From positions 234,996,994 through 235,060,993 of the forward strand of contig NC_066584.1 of the NCBI RefSeq assembly GCF_024323335.1: a DNA stretch of 64,000 nt, read 5' to 3'. The notes beneath the pieces were generated by a model that saw only the letters and a list, made by a program, of their open reading frames with translations, made no database searches and was not told the origin of the DNA. Source of the DNA: Lathyrus oleraceus. Lineage: Eukaryota; Streptophyta; Magnoliopsida; Fabales; Fabaceae. Positions 21,876 through 32,815 of the stretch are shown piece after piece. A program made the position numbers and the translations under genes. The stretch's first letter is position 1. Every line of letters begins with the position of its first letter.

Positions 21876-23788
21876 TGTAACACCCTTCTAAAATACCCCA
21901 ATAATAATTAAAACAACAAATATAAATCAGAGTAGATATGCAATTTAAGGGTGTCACACTTGACACTTCACACCATTCACCAAATAACTTGTCATGCTCA
22001 TTTATTAATCAAAATAAAACATTGCACAATTCGCAGCGGATAGAGATCTAATCAATCATGCAAAGCATGTAACACATTACATGTAAAGTTGTTCAACAAC
22101 CAAAATGAAAACAAAGTAAAACATCCCGTCCCGATGTTACATCTACCAGAGCATGACCCACTAAGGAACTACACTAGACTCCAAGCACTAGCTTCTACTC
22201 AATCACTGCTCATTACCTGAAACATAGTTGTAAGGGTGAGTTCCTCAATCGATATAATAAGCATTATAAAATATCATGTAATGCTAAGTAATTTAACACA
22301 TTTCATCACCCAAATCAGGTCACACATTCAGCAACGGCAACATCAACTCAAAATCATAATCATACTCAACTCAACACAAAACACACGTATAATATTGGAA
22401 TACATCCATTCATATTATACGCCATACATACATTATGCAATGAGACTCCATGCATGCGGTACCGAATATTCGTGAACACATAGTTCAACCTCACCGATCA
22501 AACCCAGATACGGCTACCAAGCTCACTAGTCCCACTCATTTGAGACCTAGTGACTCACTCACTAATTCCTCACCATGGGAATTAGCTACCACCCCAAGGG
22601 CTATGCTATGCACGCTAAATCACCTAGCATGCAAACATCAACAACAATCCACAATAACTCACTCACTAATTCCTCACCATGGGATTTAGCTACCACCATA
22701 AAGGCCATACTATACACGCTAAATCACCTAGCATGCAACCATCAACAACAATCCTTAATGGACATATGCTCACACTCTAAGCCATAAACAGTCCATTCAC
22801 AATTGCATACATAACAGATACATTCACAGTATTATGCATACCATCATACATCATCAGCATATTTATCACAGAATCATATTCATATCATGCCAAATAATAA
22901 ATCACAGTATTAGCACACTCTACTAATACCTATACTGCTCAAAACAACGGGAAATAATCCCTACTATATCATACACCAATATAGGCCAATCATCAAATAT
23001 GTCCACAATATTTAAATATCAATTTTTCACTTTTCCAACAGTGTTAACCGGTTAACGCCCTGGGTTAACCGGTTAACGCAACACAGAACACGCTTCCTGG
23101 CACATTTTAACAGTGTTAACCGGTTAACGCCCTGGGTTAACCGGTTAACGCAAGACAGACAGCAATTTCTCATAATTCATAACAGTGTTAACCGGTTAAC
23201 ACCCTGGGTTAACCGGTTAACGCAAGACAGAAAGCTGTTCCTGCGCTAACACGAACAGAATGCAGAATCCCCCGCATTTTTCGCCGTCGGAGGACTTCCG
23301 GACCTCCGATTTCAATTCCGTAAAAAGCTACACGTCCAGAAATTTACGACTCACCCACATATAGATTCAATTTCAGTTTTAACATAACTTATTCATCACC
23401 ATTTACAACATTCCTCATCCCAATTAGGGTCAATTCAATGGCTTATTACTACCCATTACATGTTAACCCATAATACTCATTAAACGACGATAAACCCCCC
23501 TTACCTGAGTTAATCCGGCAATTGATTCTTTGACCTTCAACAATCGTGAATTCTCCTCTTGAGCCCTAGCCTCTTCTTCTCCCTTTTTCAGTTTCTTCTC
23601 TTTCTCTCAATGTTACGTGTTCTCTGCTTTCACGTGAAAACCCTTTTTACCAAATGGGACCTTTATATATATTCCAACTTTATTATTCCAATAATAATAA
23701 TCCAATAATATTCCAATTATTTAATTAAATTAATAAATATACTATTAACTTAAATTAAATAATTATCATATTTTATCGGGGTGTTACA
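21876..23788 (-). repeat. Element D 5' LTR
   Basis: 1913 bp with the same TGTAACAC/GTGTTACA ends as the 3' copy. It is the LTR expected to drive transcription: TATATATAAA at 23662-23671 and CACGTG at 23631-23636 on the minus strand, with the start of RNA predicted near 23630. Everything from there to 21876 would be the untranslated leader. Confidence 0.97.
23043..23221 (-). repeat. Three-hairpin palindrome array (5' LTR copy, in predicted RNA leader)
   Basis: Units at 23043-23077, 23115-23149 and 23187-23221, same design as 16595-16773: two perfect GTTAACCGGTTAAC palindromes around a 7-nt loop. They lie some 400-600 nt downstream of the predicted transcription start, so they would be in the RNA leader and form three stable hairpins. 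Confidence 0.9.
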
Positions 23789-23793
23789 GGTGT

Positions 23794-26171
23794 AACGCCC
23801 TGTTTTTTATTAGATATTTTATTATATTTTAATTGTTTGAATTATGGATTTTGATGATTTATTTTATGGCTGGGTGTTGGTGGAGTATGTATCCTTGAGT
23901 TAGGGGTATAGAGGGGTGATAGAAGTAAGTAGAATAATTTAGAATTGTTTTGATAATTAAAAATAATATTTTATTTTATATTAATTAGTGAAGATAGAAT
24001 AACTGGGCCAAATATGAGAAATTGAGAAAGTTAGAGGGAAGAAGGAATATGAGATAATTAAGTTTGGGTTAAGTTGGTGATTTTGAAAAGTTTATCCTAA
24101 AAATAAAAAGTTAAGAGAAACCTAGGTTTAGGGAGATTTTCACAGTACGTGACATTTGAGAAAAAGGAGCAAAGAGGAAATAGAAAAGGTGATCAAGTGA
24201 AGAGTGTGAAAATTTTAATTCATAATTTTTGCAAGAAATTCAGGTAAGGGTGGGAACTTGTTCCAATAGTAATGGGTATGATAGAAGGGTAGAATGGAGG
24301 AACCTTTAACCTCCTTAGGGTTGGACTATTTTAATTCATAATTTTGAATTTGGATGTTATGATGGTTGTTATATGATGATTATATGATAAATTCTGTGTC
24401 CCTTATGTGCGTGTATTTTTCTGTTTTTATGATTGAACATATATTCATCATTATTGCAATTTCGAAGGTTTTAGGCATAATCTTAAAATTGTGATTAAAT
24501 GATTTAATTGTGTTAAAACTCTAAATTAACTTTAGATAATTAGAGTATTCAATGGGTTGTAATTTTCTGAGCGTTTAGTTTTTTACGGAATCGAATTCGG
24601 AGGTCCAGAAGGCCTCCAACAATGAAAAACGCAGAAAATTCTGTATTTTGTCCGTCACGATCGCGCTCAGTGCGGGAGCCTCTTTTTACGTTTTTCGGTC
24701 GAAATCGTTTTGGACATAACTTTTGATCTGTAAGTTCAAATCGAGTACCGTTTGAAGCATTAAATATCTGAAATAGAGGGATATAACTTTGTTTCAGGGA
24801 TACAATAATTTTGGTGATTAATTCCTGGACGTTTTTGGGGTTGAAGAAGATGAAAATTGTGTTGGAAATTTTAGAAAACAACAACTTTTTAGTAACTCCT
24901 TCGTGCATGGTTTTGATCATAACTTTCAACTCGTTAATCATTTTGGGTTGACGTTTGAAGTATTAGAGAGTTGACTCTCAGAGATATGACGTGATGGTGA
25001 TAAGTGAATTGTTTAAGTATTATTCCTATGCCTAATATGATGGTAAAGTTTTGTTCATACGTTCAGTTAATGAATTATTGACATATCCCGACGATTTTGG
25101 TCATAATTTTTATTTTGCAAGTCCGTTTTTGATGTCGTTTGAAGAGTTAGAAAACTAATGCTCATACCTATAAAATGGTAATGATTGTAGAGATGTTATA
25201 ATAATATTGACATGCCTAATATGTTAATAAATGCATTGGTTTATACGTTTGGTTGATGAATCGTTGCATTGTTGTAATATCATGGTGTGATAATAATGTT
25301 GTTATGTCGATGATGTTAAGATGTTGATGAGTTGCTTTTGTTTGTTGATATCATTCACATGGTAACATGAATTGATTGTTGCATGATGAATGATGTGATG
25401 CATAAATGGTGAGATGTGTATGGGGATCCTTTAGGTGAACCTTGTTGTGTTAATGCATGTTATTTGAGAGTCATGCATCTTGGTGTATGGGCTTTGGTCC
25501 AATTTTGGTGAGCCTAGATTCTATGGTGATGGATCGGGTATGAGTAGCTAATTCTTATTATGAGAGATTAGTGAAGCGTTACCTATGTTGATGGTAACGA
25601 GTTTTAGTGAGCCTCAATCCCATTGTCATGGATCGAGTGCGAGTAACTAATTCATATTATGGGGGATTAGTGAAGCATTACTTATGATGATGGTAGCGAT
25701 TTTGGTGTGGTCCGGTTCCAAGAGTGAATCGATCCTATGATGGGGATCATGGAGTGAGATGAACCTGAATGTTCATATTTGGTACCACATACATGTCGAG
25801 TCGGTGTTAAGTATATTGCATAAGTGTTACATTTATATTGGTTATTATTGATGTGTTGTTGGATGAGATGTTATTACATATGATGTTAATGATAATTGAG
25901 ATGTGGTTTTGTATGATGTTAATGATAATTGGGATGTAAGCGTGTATGATATTGATTACGATTTGGATATAAGAATGTGATATATTGTTGTGCATGGTTG
26001 TGTAAATGTTGTATTTATTCTTCATTCTATATCGTTATTATTGAAATGAATTACTGTTGAAACCCATGTTACGTAGTAGGTCATGTGTGTTATGAAGGTG
26101 TGACACCCTATGTGGTTTTATTTTATATTTAATTTACGCGATAAATTATGTGTGGGGTTTAGGGTGTTAAA
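23794..26171 (+). repeat. Element C 5' LTR (main part)
   Basis: Continues from TGT at 15426-15428; the GGTGT at 23789-23793 is the second TSD copy of element D. The LTR ends GGGTGTTAAA at 26171, where the 3' copy has GTGTTACA, so the terminal CA is mutated. Relative to the 3' LTR it lacks about 500 bp near 26050, flanked by ATTGAAAT in the 3' copy. It retains about 200 bp (about 24490-24690) that the 3' copy lost. The frames at 24549-24941 and 25807-26025 are LTR noise. Confidence 0.9.
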
Positions 26172-26175
26172 TTAG

Positions 26176-26187
26176 TGGTATCAGAGC
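26176..26187 (+). other. Element C primer binding site (initiator tRNA-Met)
   Basis: TGGTATCAGAGC, preceded by TTAG after the LTR end, identical in sequence and spacing to the PBS of element D. Confidence 0.95.
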
Positions 26188-29100
26188 ATGATTGGTCCAC
26201 TAGCCAAGTTGTTTAATTATGTTTGTTCCCTAGTATGCGACATGTGCGCGACAACACTGTTGATGCTTGTTTTGTTTTCCCATTTGTAGGTTAGGAGCGA
26301 AAAAGTGGGGGGAAGTGTTTTCTTCTCTTGGATGTTCTAACTATATAGAGCTTGGACATCATGTTGCTACATGTAAGAGTGAAGTGTTGGCTAGTTAACT
26401 TGTTTTGAGAATGTTGTGATTTTCTTGAACCCAAAAAGAGGTCAGATTCGAGGATGGTGTCAATTAGAAAAATGGTGTGATCCTTGAGGGAATACGGTTA
26501 GGTGTTCTCGTTGGTTGCTTCCTTGTGAGGGGGAAGGCGGTGTTTTGGCCAGAGATGATCTAGTGGTATGTTGAGTATCGTGACGTGTTCCCTGAGGATG
26601 TGTACGGTTTGTATTTTGTTGGAACAAGTTGACGTTATTCTTGGAATGAGTTGGTTGGAGTTAAACTAAGTGTTTACTAATTGTTTTGATAAGTTGGTGC
26701 AGTGTGCCGCTGATTGCAAGAGCTCAGGCGATGGTAAAGCTGTGTTATTCCTAACACTGAAGATGTTATGGATTTGAGATTCCTATCTGCCGACCAAGTT
26801 GGGATGTCTTTAGGGAGAACGATCATGTATTATTGATGTTGGCTTCTCAGAGAGTAGAGAGAAATGTGACGACTAGTGTTATACCAGTGGTGTGTCATTC
26901 TTGATATTTTCCTGAAGATATCTGCGACTTGCCTCCATAGCGTGAATTTGAATTCGATAGAGGTGAAAAGTTGACATTTATATCAGCTAAGCAAGTGAGA
27001 GAGTCCGTGAACGATATGGCACAAGTGTTTGTGATGTTACCTTCATTGGAATCCAGAGGAAAAGGAGTAGTTCAGGATCTTCTTGGAGTGTATGAATTTC
27101 CTAAAAGTGTTTCTTGACGACATCAGTGATTTACCTCTAGAGCGTGAAGTGGATTTTTCTATAGATTTATTACCTGGTACTAGTCCGGTGTCGATGACTC
27201 CTTATAGGATGTCTGCTTTAGAGTTGGGGAATTAAAGAAGTAACTAGAAGATTTGATTGAGAAGAATCTTGTTCAACCAAGAGTTTCTCCATGGGTGTGT
27301 CGGTGTGATTAGTGAAGATGAGGGACGGTAGTATGAGGCTATGAGTGATCTGAGAATTATACCGTAGGCATTGAAAGAGAACTATCTGTATGTGAAGTCT
27401 TCCAAATGTGAGTTATGGTTAAAGGAAGTGAGTTTCCTTGGTCATGTGATTCTAGTGGTGGTATAGTTGTGGGTCTATCGAAGATATATGTTGTGTTACA
27501 ATGGGAGACTTTGAAGTCTGCCACTGAGATTAGAAGTTTTTCTTGGATTGACTGGTTACTACAGGAAGTTCATTAAAGGTTTTTCAAATTTAGCATTTTC
27601 GTTAACTCAATTGACTCTAAAGGGTTGAACCTATGTTGGGATGTGCGTTGTGAAAAGAGTTTCCAAGAACTCAAGAAAAAGTTTATGTCTGCTCCAATTT
27701 CGATTTTGACGAATCCAAGTGAGTCGATTTTTCGTCAACTTAGAAATCACATCCATTACCTTGAAGAGATCGGAGAAGGTCAGAGATTTGATTTGAGTTT
27801 GATAGATTGTCTCACATTAATCGACCAAGGTAATGGATGTGATTTCTAAGTTGACGAAAATGGTGTGATGATGTTCAGAGATAAAAATTTTGTTTCTGAT
27901 GTACCTGAACTTAAGAAGAGTATTCTTGAGGAGGGTCACAGAAGTGGGTTGAGTATTCATCCTGGTGCTACGTATATGTATCCAGATTTGAAGAAGATGT
28001 TTTGATGGCCATGAGTGAAGAAAGAGGTTGCCAAATTTTTGTATGCTTGTTTGACCTGTTAGAAGTCAAAGATCGAACATCAAAAGTCGTTGGGTCTGAT
28101 GCAACCATTGAATATTCCATAGTGGAAATGGGATAGTGCTTCCATGGGTTTTGTAACAGATTTACTGAAGACTTCAAAGGGATGCGATTCAGTTTGGGTG
28201 ATTGTGGATAGATTGGCCAAATCAGCTCATTTTGTACCGATGAGGATCAATTATCCTTTGTAGAAGATAGATGAATTGTATATTGATGAGATCGTGAAGT
28301 TGTATGGTAATCCTTTAAATATTGTGTCAGATAGAGATCCGAGATTTACATCGAGGTTTTGGGAGAGTATATAGACTACTTTGGGTACTAAGCTGAAGTT
28401 GAGTTCTTCTTATCTTACCTAGACAGACGATCAAATAGAGAGGATTATCCTGTCTTTGGAGGACTTGTGTGCTAGAACAAGGAGGTACTTGGGATAGCTA
28501 CTTGACGTTGATTGAGTTTACCTACAACAACAATTTCTATTCTAGTATCAAAATGGACCATATAAAGTATTGTATGGTAGGAGGTTTAGAACTTATTTGT
28601 GTTAGTATGAGTCGGGAAAACGTTGTGCTCGGACCTTAGATTGTTCACTTGATGACTGAAACGATCAAGATGATCCAAGAAATAAAGAAAGTGTTGCAGA
28701 GTTGTCAGAAAAGTTAACATGACAAGAGGAGGAAAGCCCTTGAGTTCCAGAAGTGAGATCATGTGTTTTTGAGAGTTACGCATGTAACTGGTGTTGGTCG
28801 AGCTTTGAAGTCTTAAAAGCTCACGCCATGTTTTGTTGGTATGTACCAGATTTTACAGAGGATAAGAGAGGTGGCCTATCGGATTGCTTTACCGCCACCG
28901 CTTGCTAATCTTCATGACATGTTTCATGCGTCTCTCAGTTAAGGAGATATATTTCGGATCCATCTCATGTGATCCAGGTGGATGATGTACATGTGGGAGA
29001 TAATTTGATAGTTGATGTATCACCTATGCGGATAGAGGATCGAGAAGTGAAGCAGATGCATGGTAAAGAGATTGCCTTAGTGAAGGTAGTTTGGGGTGGA

Positions 29101-29213
29101 CCAGCTGGTGGGAGCATGACTTGGGAGCGTGAGAAGTAGTTGAGGGAGTCGTATTCGACTATGTTTTCCTCATGTAATTTCCGAGGGTGAAAAATTCTTA
29201 AGTGAGGGAGAGT
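26188..29213 (+). pseudogene. Element C gag-pol remnant (chromovirus type, heavily deleted)
   Basis: Only about 100 nt separate the PBS from a decayed zinc knuckle (near 26333, with ELGHHVATCKSE), so nearly all of gag is missing. Then: a protease end (VDVILGMSWLELN near 26630), the protease-RT linker ([20 protein letters not shown] near 27170), fragments of RT with the palm including the YxDD box missing, a short RNase H start (27625-27720), integrase (27900-28900; [15 protein letters not shown] and a zinc-domain SKIEHQKS segment) and a chromodomain-like tail (28975-29190; [22 protein letters not shown]). Stops occur throughout. The order and wording parallel element D closely. Confidence 0.9.
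27729..27860. repeat. Perfect 35-bp inverted repeat with 62-nt loop
   Basis: Arms 27729-27763 and 27826-27860 are exact reverse complements over 35 bp. The right arm lies in coding order (it matches the [12 protein letters not shown] region of element D, degenerate). The left arm is an inverted copy placed where RNase H sequence should be. It therefore marks an inversion-type rearrangement rather than a transposon end. Confidence 0.95.
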
Positions 29214-31948
29214 TGTAACACCCTATTTTTTTATTAGATATTTTATTATATTTTAATTGTTTGAATTATGGATTTTGATGATTTACTTTATGGCTGGGTG
29301 TTGGTGGAGTATGTATCATTGAGTTAGGGGTATAGAGGGATGATAGAAGTAAGTAGAATAACTTAGAATTGTTTTCATAATTAAAAATAATATTTTATTT
29401 ATTTTTATTATATTAATTAATGAAGATAGAATAATTTGGCCAAATATGAGAAATTGAGAAAGTTAGTGGGAAGAAGGAATATGAGATGATTAAGTTTGGG
29501 TCAAGTTGGTGATTTGGAAAAGTTTACCATAAAAATAAAAAGTTAAGAGAAACTCAGGTTTAGGGAGATTTTCACAGTACGTGACATTTGAGAAAAATGA
29601 GCAAAGAGGCAATAGAAAAGGTGATCAAGGGAAGGGAGTGAAAGTTTCAATTCAGAATTTTTGCAAGGAATTCAGGTAAGGGTGGGAACTTGTTCCAATA
29701 GTAATGGGCATATAGAAGGGTAGAATGGAGGAACCTTTAACCTCCTTAGGGTTGGGCGTTTTGATTCATAATTTTGAATTTGGGTGCGATGATGGTTGTT
29801 ATATGATGATTATATGATGAATTTCGTGTCCCTTATGTACGTGTATTTTTATGTTTTTATGATTGAACATATATTCACCATTGTTGCAATTTCGAAGGTT
29901 TTAGGCATGATATTAACATATATTCACCATTGTTTGGCGTTTTGATTCATAATTTTGAATTCGGTCGAAATCGTTTTGGCAATAACTTTTGATCTGTAAG
30001 TCCCAATTGAGTACCATTTGAAGCGTTGGATATCTGAAATAGAGGGCTATAACTTTGTTTTAGGGATACAATAATTTTGGTGATTATTTCCTGGACGTGT
30101 TTAGGGTTGAAGAAGATGAAAATTGTGTTGGAAATTTTAGAAAACAACAACTTTTTAGTAACGCCTTCGTGCACGGTTTTGATCATAACTTTCAACTCGT
30201 TAATCATTTTGGGTTGAGGTTTGAAGTATTAGAGAGTTGGCTCTCAGAGATACGACGTGATGGTGATAAATGAATTTTTTAAGTATTATTCCTATGCTTA
30301 CTGTGTTGGTGAAGTTTTGTTCATACGTTCGGTTAATGAATTGTTGACATATACCGACGATTTTGGTCATAACTTTTATGCTGTAAGTCCGATTTTGATG
30401 TCATTTGAATTAGAAAGCTAATGCTCATACCTATAATATGGTAGTGATTTTTGAGATGTTTTAATAATATTGACATGCCTAATATGTTAATAAATCTATT
30501 GGTTTATACGTTCGATTGATGAATCGTTGCATTGTTGTAATATCGTGAAGTGATAATTATGTTGTTATGTCGATGATGTTAAGATGTTGACGAGTTGCTT
30601 CTGTTTGTTGATATTATTCATGTGGTAACATGAATTGGTTGTTGCATGATGAATGATGTGATGTATAAATGGTGAGATGTGTGTGGGGATCCTTTAGGTG
30701 AACCTTGTTGTGTTAATGCATGTTATTTGCGAGTCATGCATCTTGGTGTACGGGCTTTGGTCCAATTTTGGTGAGCCTCGATTCTATGGTGATCGATCAG
30801 GTGTGAGTAGCTAATTCTTATTATGAGAGATTAGTGAAGCGTTACCTATGTTGATGGTAACAGGTTTTGGTGAGCCTCAATCCCATTGTGATGGATCGAG
30901 TGTGAGTAGCTAATTCCTATTTTGGGGGATTAGTGAAGCATTACCTATGGTGATGGTAGCAATTTTGGTATGCTCCGGTTTCAAGAAGGAATCGATCCTA
31001 TGGTGGGGATCATGGAGTGTGATGAACCAGGGTGTTCATATTTGGAACCACATGCATGTTGAGTTAGTGTTAAGTATATTGGATAAGTGTTGCATTTGTA
31101 TTGGTTATTATTGATGTGTTGTTGGATGAGATGTTATTGCATATGATGTTAATGATAATTGAGATGTGGTTTTGTATGATGTAGATGATAATTGGGATGT
31201 TGGCGTGTATGATGTTGATTACGATTTGGATATAATAATGTAATATATTGTTGCGCATGATTGTTTAAATGTTGTATTTATTCTTCACTTTATATCGTTA
31301 TTATTGAAATGAATTCTCATCCCTTTTGTTTGAATGTTGCCTTTACATGGGCATCGTGTAGATACTCAAGAGTAGTATTACTGAAGTAATCGGAAGGTTT
31401 CTTGGATTACTTCTTTATTTTATCGCTTTGACTAGTGGTATCATGCTCTGATCATGTAACATCGGGTTGGGTTAAACGCTTATTTTATTCCTTATGTCTG
31501 ATTATGTTGAAGTCATAAGACTAATTTTGTTGTTGAGAATTCTTAAGATGTTAAGTTGATTGATTACAACTCTCTTATTTTGTTATTACAATTGAAGTTA
31601 AGACTAGATGCTATTACTTGCTTTATCTTTCATAATTGTGATGATAATTCCGCTGCGGTGATACTTTAAAAATGCAAGTGAGCATGCAGTGACAAGTTAT
31701 GAATGTCTTATTATGTGAATATATATTACCGATTAGATTAGATGGATGTCTTGTAAACATCCCAGGTATGATTCAGATAAGTGGGATGTCCTGTAAACAT
31801 CCTTATTACAAATGTTTGTATTGAAATTTACTGTTGAAACCCGTGTTACGGAGCAAGTCATGTGTGTTATGAAGGTGTGACACCCTACGTGGTTTTATTT
31901 TATATTTAATTTACGTAATAAATCATGCATGGGGTTTAAGGTGTTACA
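29214..31948 (+). repeat. Element C 3' LTR
   Basis: Starts TGTAACACCC and ends GGTGTTACA, 2735 bp. It follows AGTGAGGGAGAGT, a polypurine-like tract (29201-29213). It carries about 500 bp (about 31307-31830) absent from the 5' copy, and a 47-bp filler (29915-29961) in place of about 200 bp present in the 5' copy. Confidence 0.92.
29915..29961 (+). repeat. Templated filler at a deletion junction
   Basis: 29915-29934 repeats 29866-29885 (20 bp) and 29936-29961 repeats 29755-29780 (26 bp). The two copied pieces sit next to each other exactly where the 5' LTR has about 200 bp of other sequence. Confidence 0.85.
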
Positions 31949-31953
31949 GTGGA

Positions 31954-32815
31954 CGTTAGATGCCATTGGTGAGATTCGACCGGCCTCATCGAAGCCACCG
32001 AAATTTATCTTGGTCGGGATAGACTACTTTCCTAAGTGGATCGAAGTTGTCCCTCTGGTAAAAGTAGATCAAGAGGCAGTGATCGAATTCATCCAAAAAC
32101 ATATTATATATCGATTCGGCATCCCGGAAACCATTACCACAAATCAAGGTTCGGTTCTTATGGGACAAAATATGTAAGAATTTGCTTCCGAAACGGGTTT
32201 CAAGTTGGTCACTTCCACACCTTGTTATGCACAAGCAAATGGCCAGGTCGAAGCGGCCAACAAAGTAATAATAAGTATAATTAGAAAACATGTTTCTAAA
32301 AAGCCAAAAAATTGGCACAAGACTTTGGACCAAATCCTATGGGCTTGTTAAACGTCCCTAAAAGAGGCAATAAATTCGACGCCTTTTCGACTAACATTTG
32401 GGCACGATGCCATATTACCAGCAGAAATTTGTTTGCAGTCAGTCAAAGTGCAACGCCAGAATGATCTTCAGTCGAAATGATACTGGGAATTGATGTTTGA
32501 TGAACTGGTTGATTTAGACGAAGAAAGATTGGATGCGATGGAAACACTAGCACGACAGAAAGAACGTGTGGCTAAAGTATAAAATAGAAAGGTAAAAACA
32601 AAAACCTTCATAGTGGATGATTACGTTTGGAAAGTAATCTTGCATATAGATCAAACAGATTAAACTTTAGGGAAATGGTCTCCAAAATGGGAGGGACCAT
32701 TTCAGATAATCCGAACATTTACCAACAACGCTTATGAGATCCAAGAACTCGGTATCGATCAAAGGATTTTGAGAGTTAATGGGAAATATTTAAAGAAATA
32801 TAAACTTATTCTATA
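31954..32815 (+). pseudogene. Element A integrase core and C-terminus (broken)
   Basis: Resumes the integrase interrupted at 15425. First frame (31929-32177): TLDAIGEIRPASSKPPKFILVG, with the first catalytic Asp in the LDAIG segment, then YFPKWIEVVPL and TITTNQGSVL, where the second catalytic Asp is Asn. After a TAA the same frame continues with TPCYAQANGQVEAANK (Glu kept), FRLTFGHDAILPAEI and, after further stops, GKWSPKWEGPFQI and YLKKYKLIL near 32815. Stops and the Asp-to-Asn change mark it as inactive. Confidence 0.9.

Larger units (their letters stand above)
15429..23788 (-). mobile_element. Element D: young Tekay-like chromovirus (Ty3/gypsy), nearly intact
   Basis: The LTRs are 15429-17339 (1911 bp, the element's 3' LTR) and 21876-23788 (1913 bp, its 5' LTR). 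I counted 13 substitutions and two 1-base indels between them (0.7%). The TSD is GGTGT (15424-15428 and 23789-23793). PBS, polypurine tract and full gag-pol coding are present. The coding is broken only by a 1-nt frameshift in integrase. A C-terminal chromodomain-like segment places it with chromoviruses, most like the Tekay clade. At a rate of 1.3e-8 substitutions per site per year the LTRs would date insertion to roughly a quarter of a million years ago; the rate is borrowed from grasses. Confidence 0.97.
15426..31948 (+). mobile_element. Element C: degenerate chromovirus-like Ty3/gypsy element nested in element A
   Basis: The 5' LTR is TGT at 15426-15428 plus 23794-26171, split by element D. 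The 3' LTR is 29214-31948. An iMet-type PBS (26176-26187) follows the 5' LTR. Flanks are GTGGG (15421-15425) and GTGGA (31949-31953), a 4/5 TSD. About 165 bp of the LTR starts compared by eye differ by 7 substitutions and one indel (about 4%). The internal part is only about 3 kb, with most of gag deleted and pol full of stops. Protein remnants closely resemble element D, so both belong to the same broad lineage. Confidence 0.9.

Noticed and set aside
27729..27860. MITE or hairpin transposon
   Set aside because: No TSD at the outer ends, and the right arm is ordinary pol coding sequence matching elements of the same lineage.
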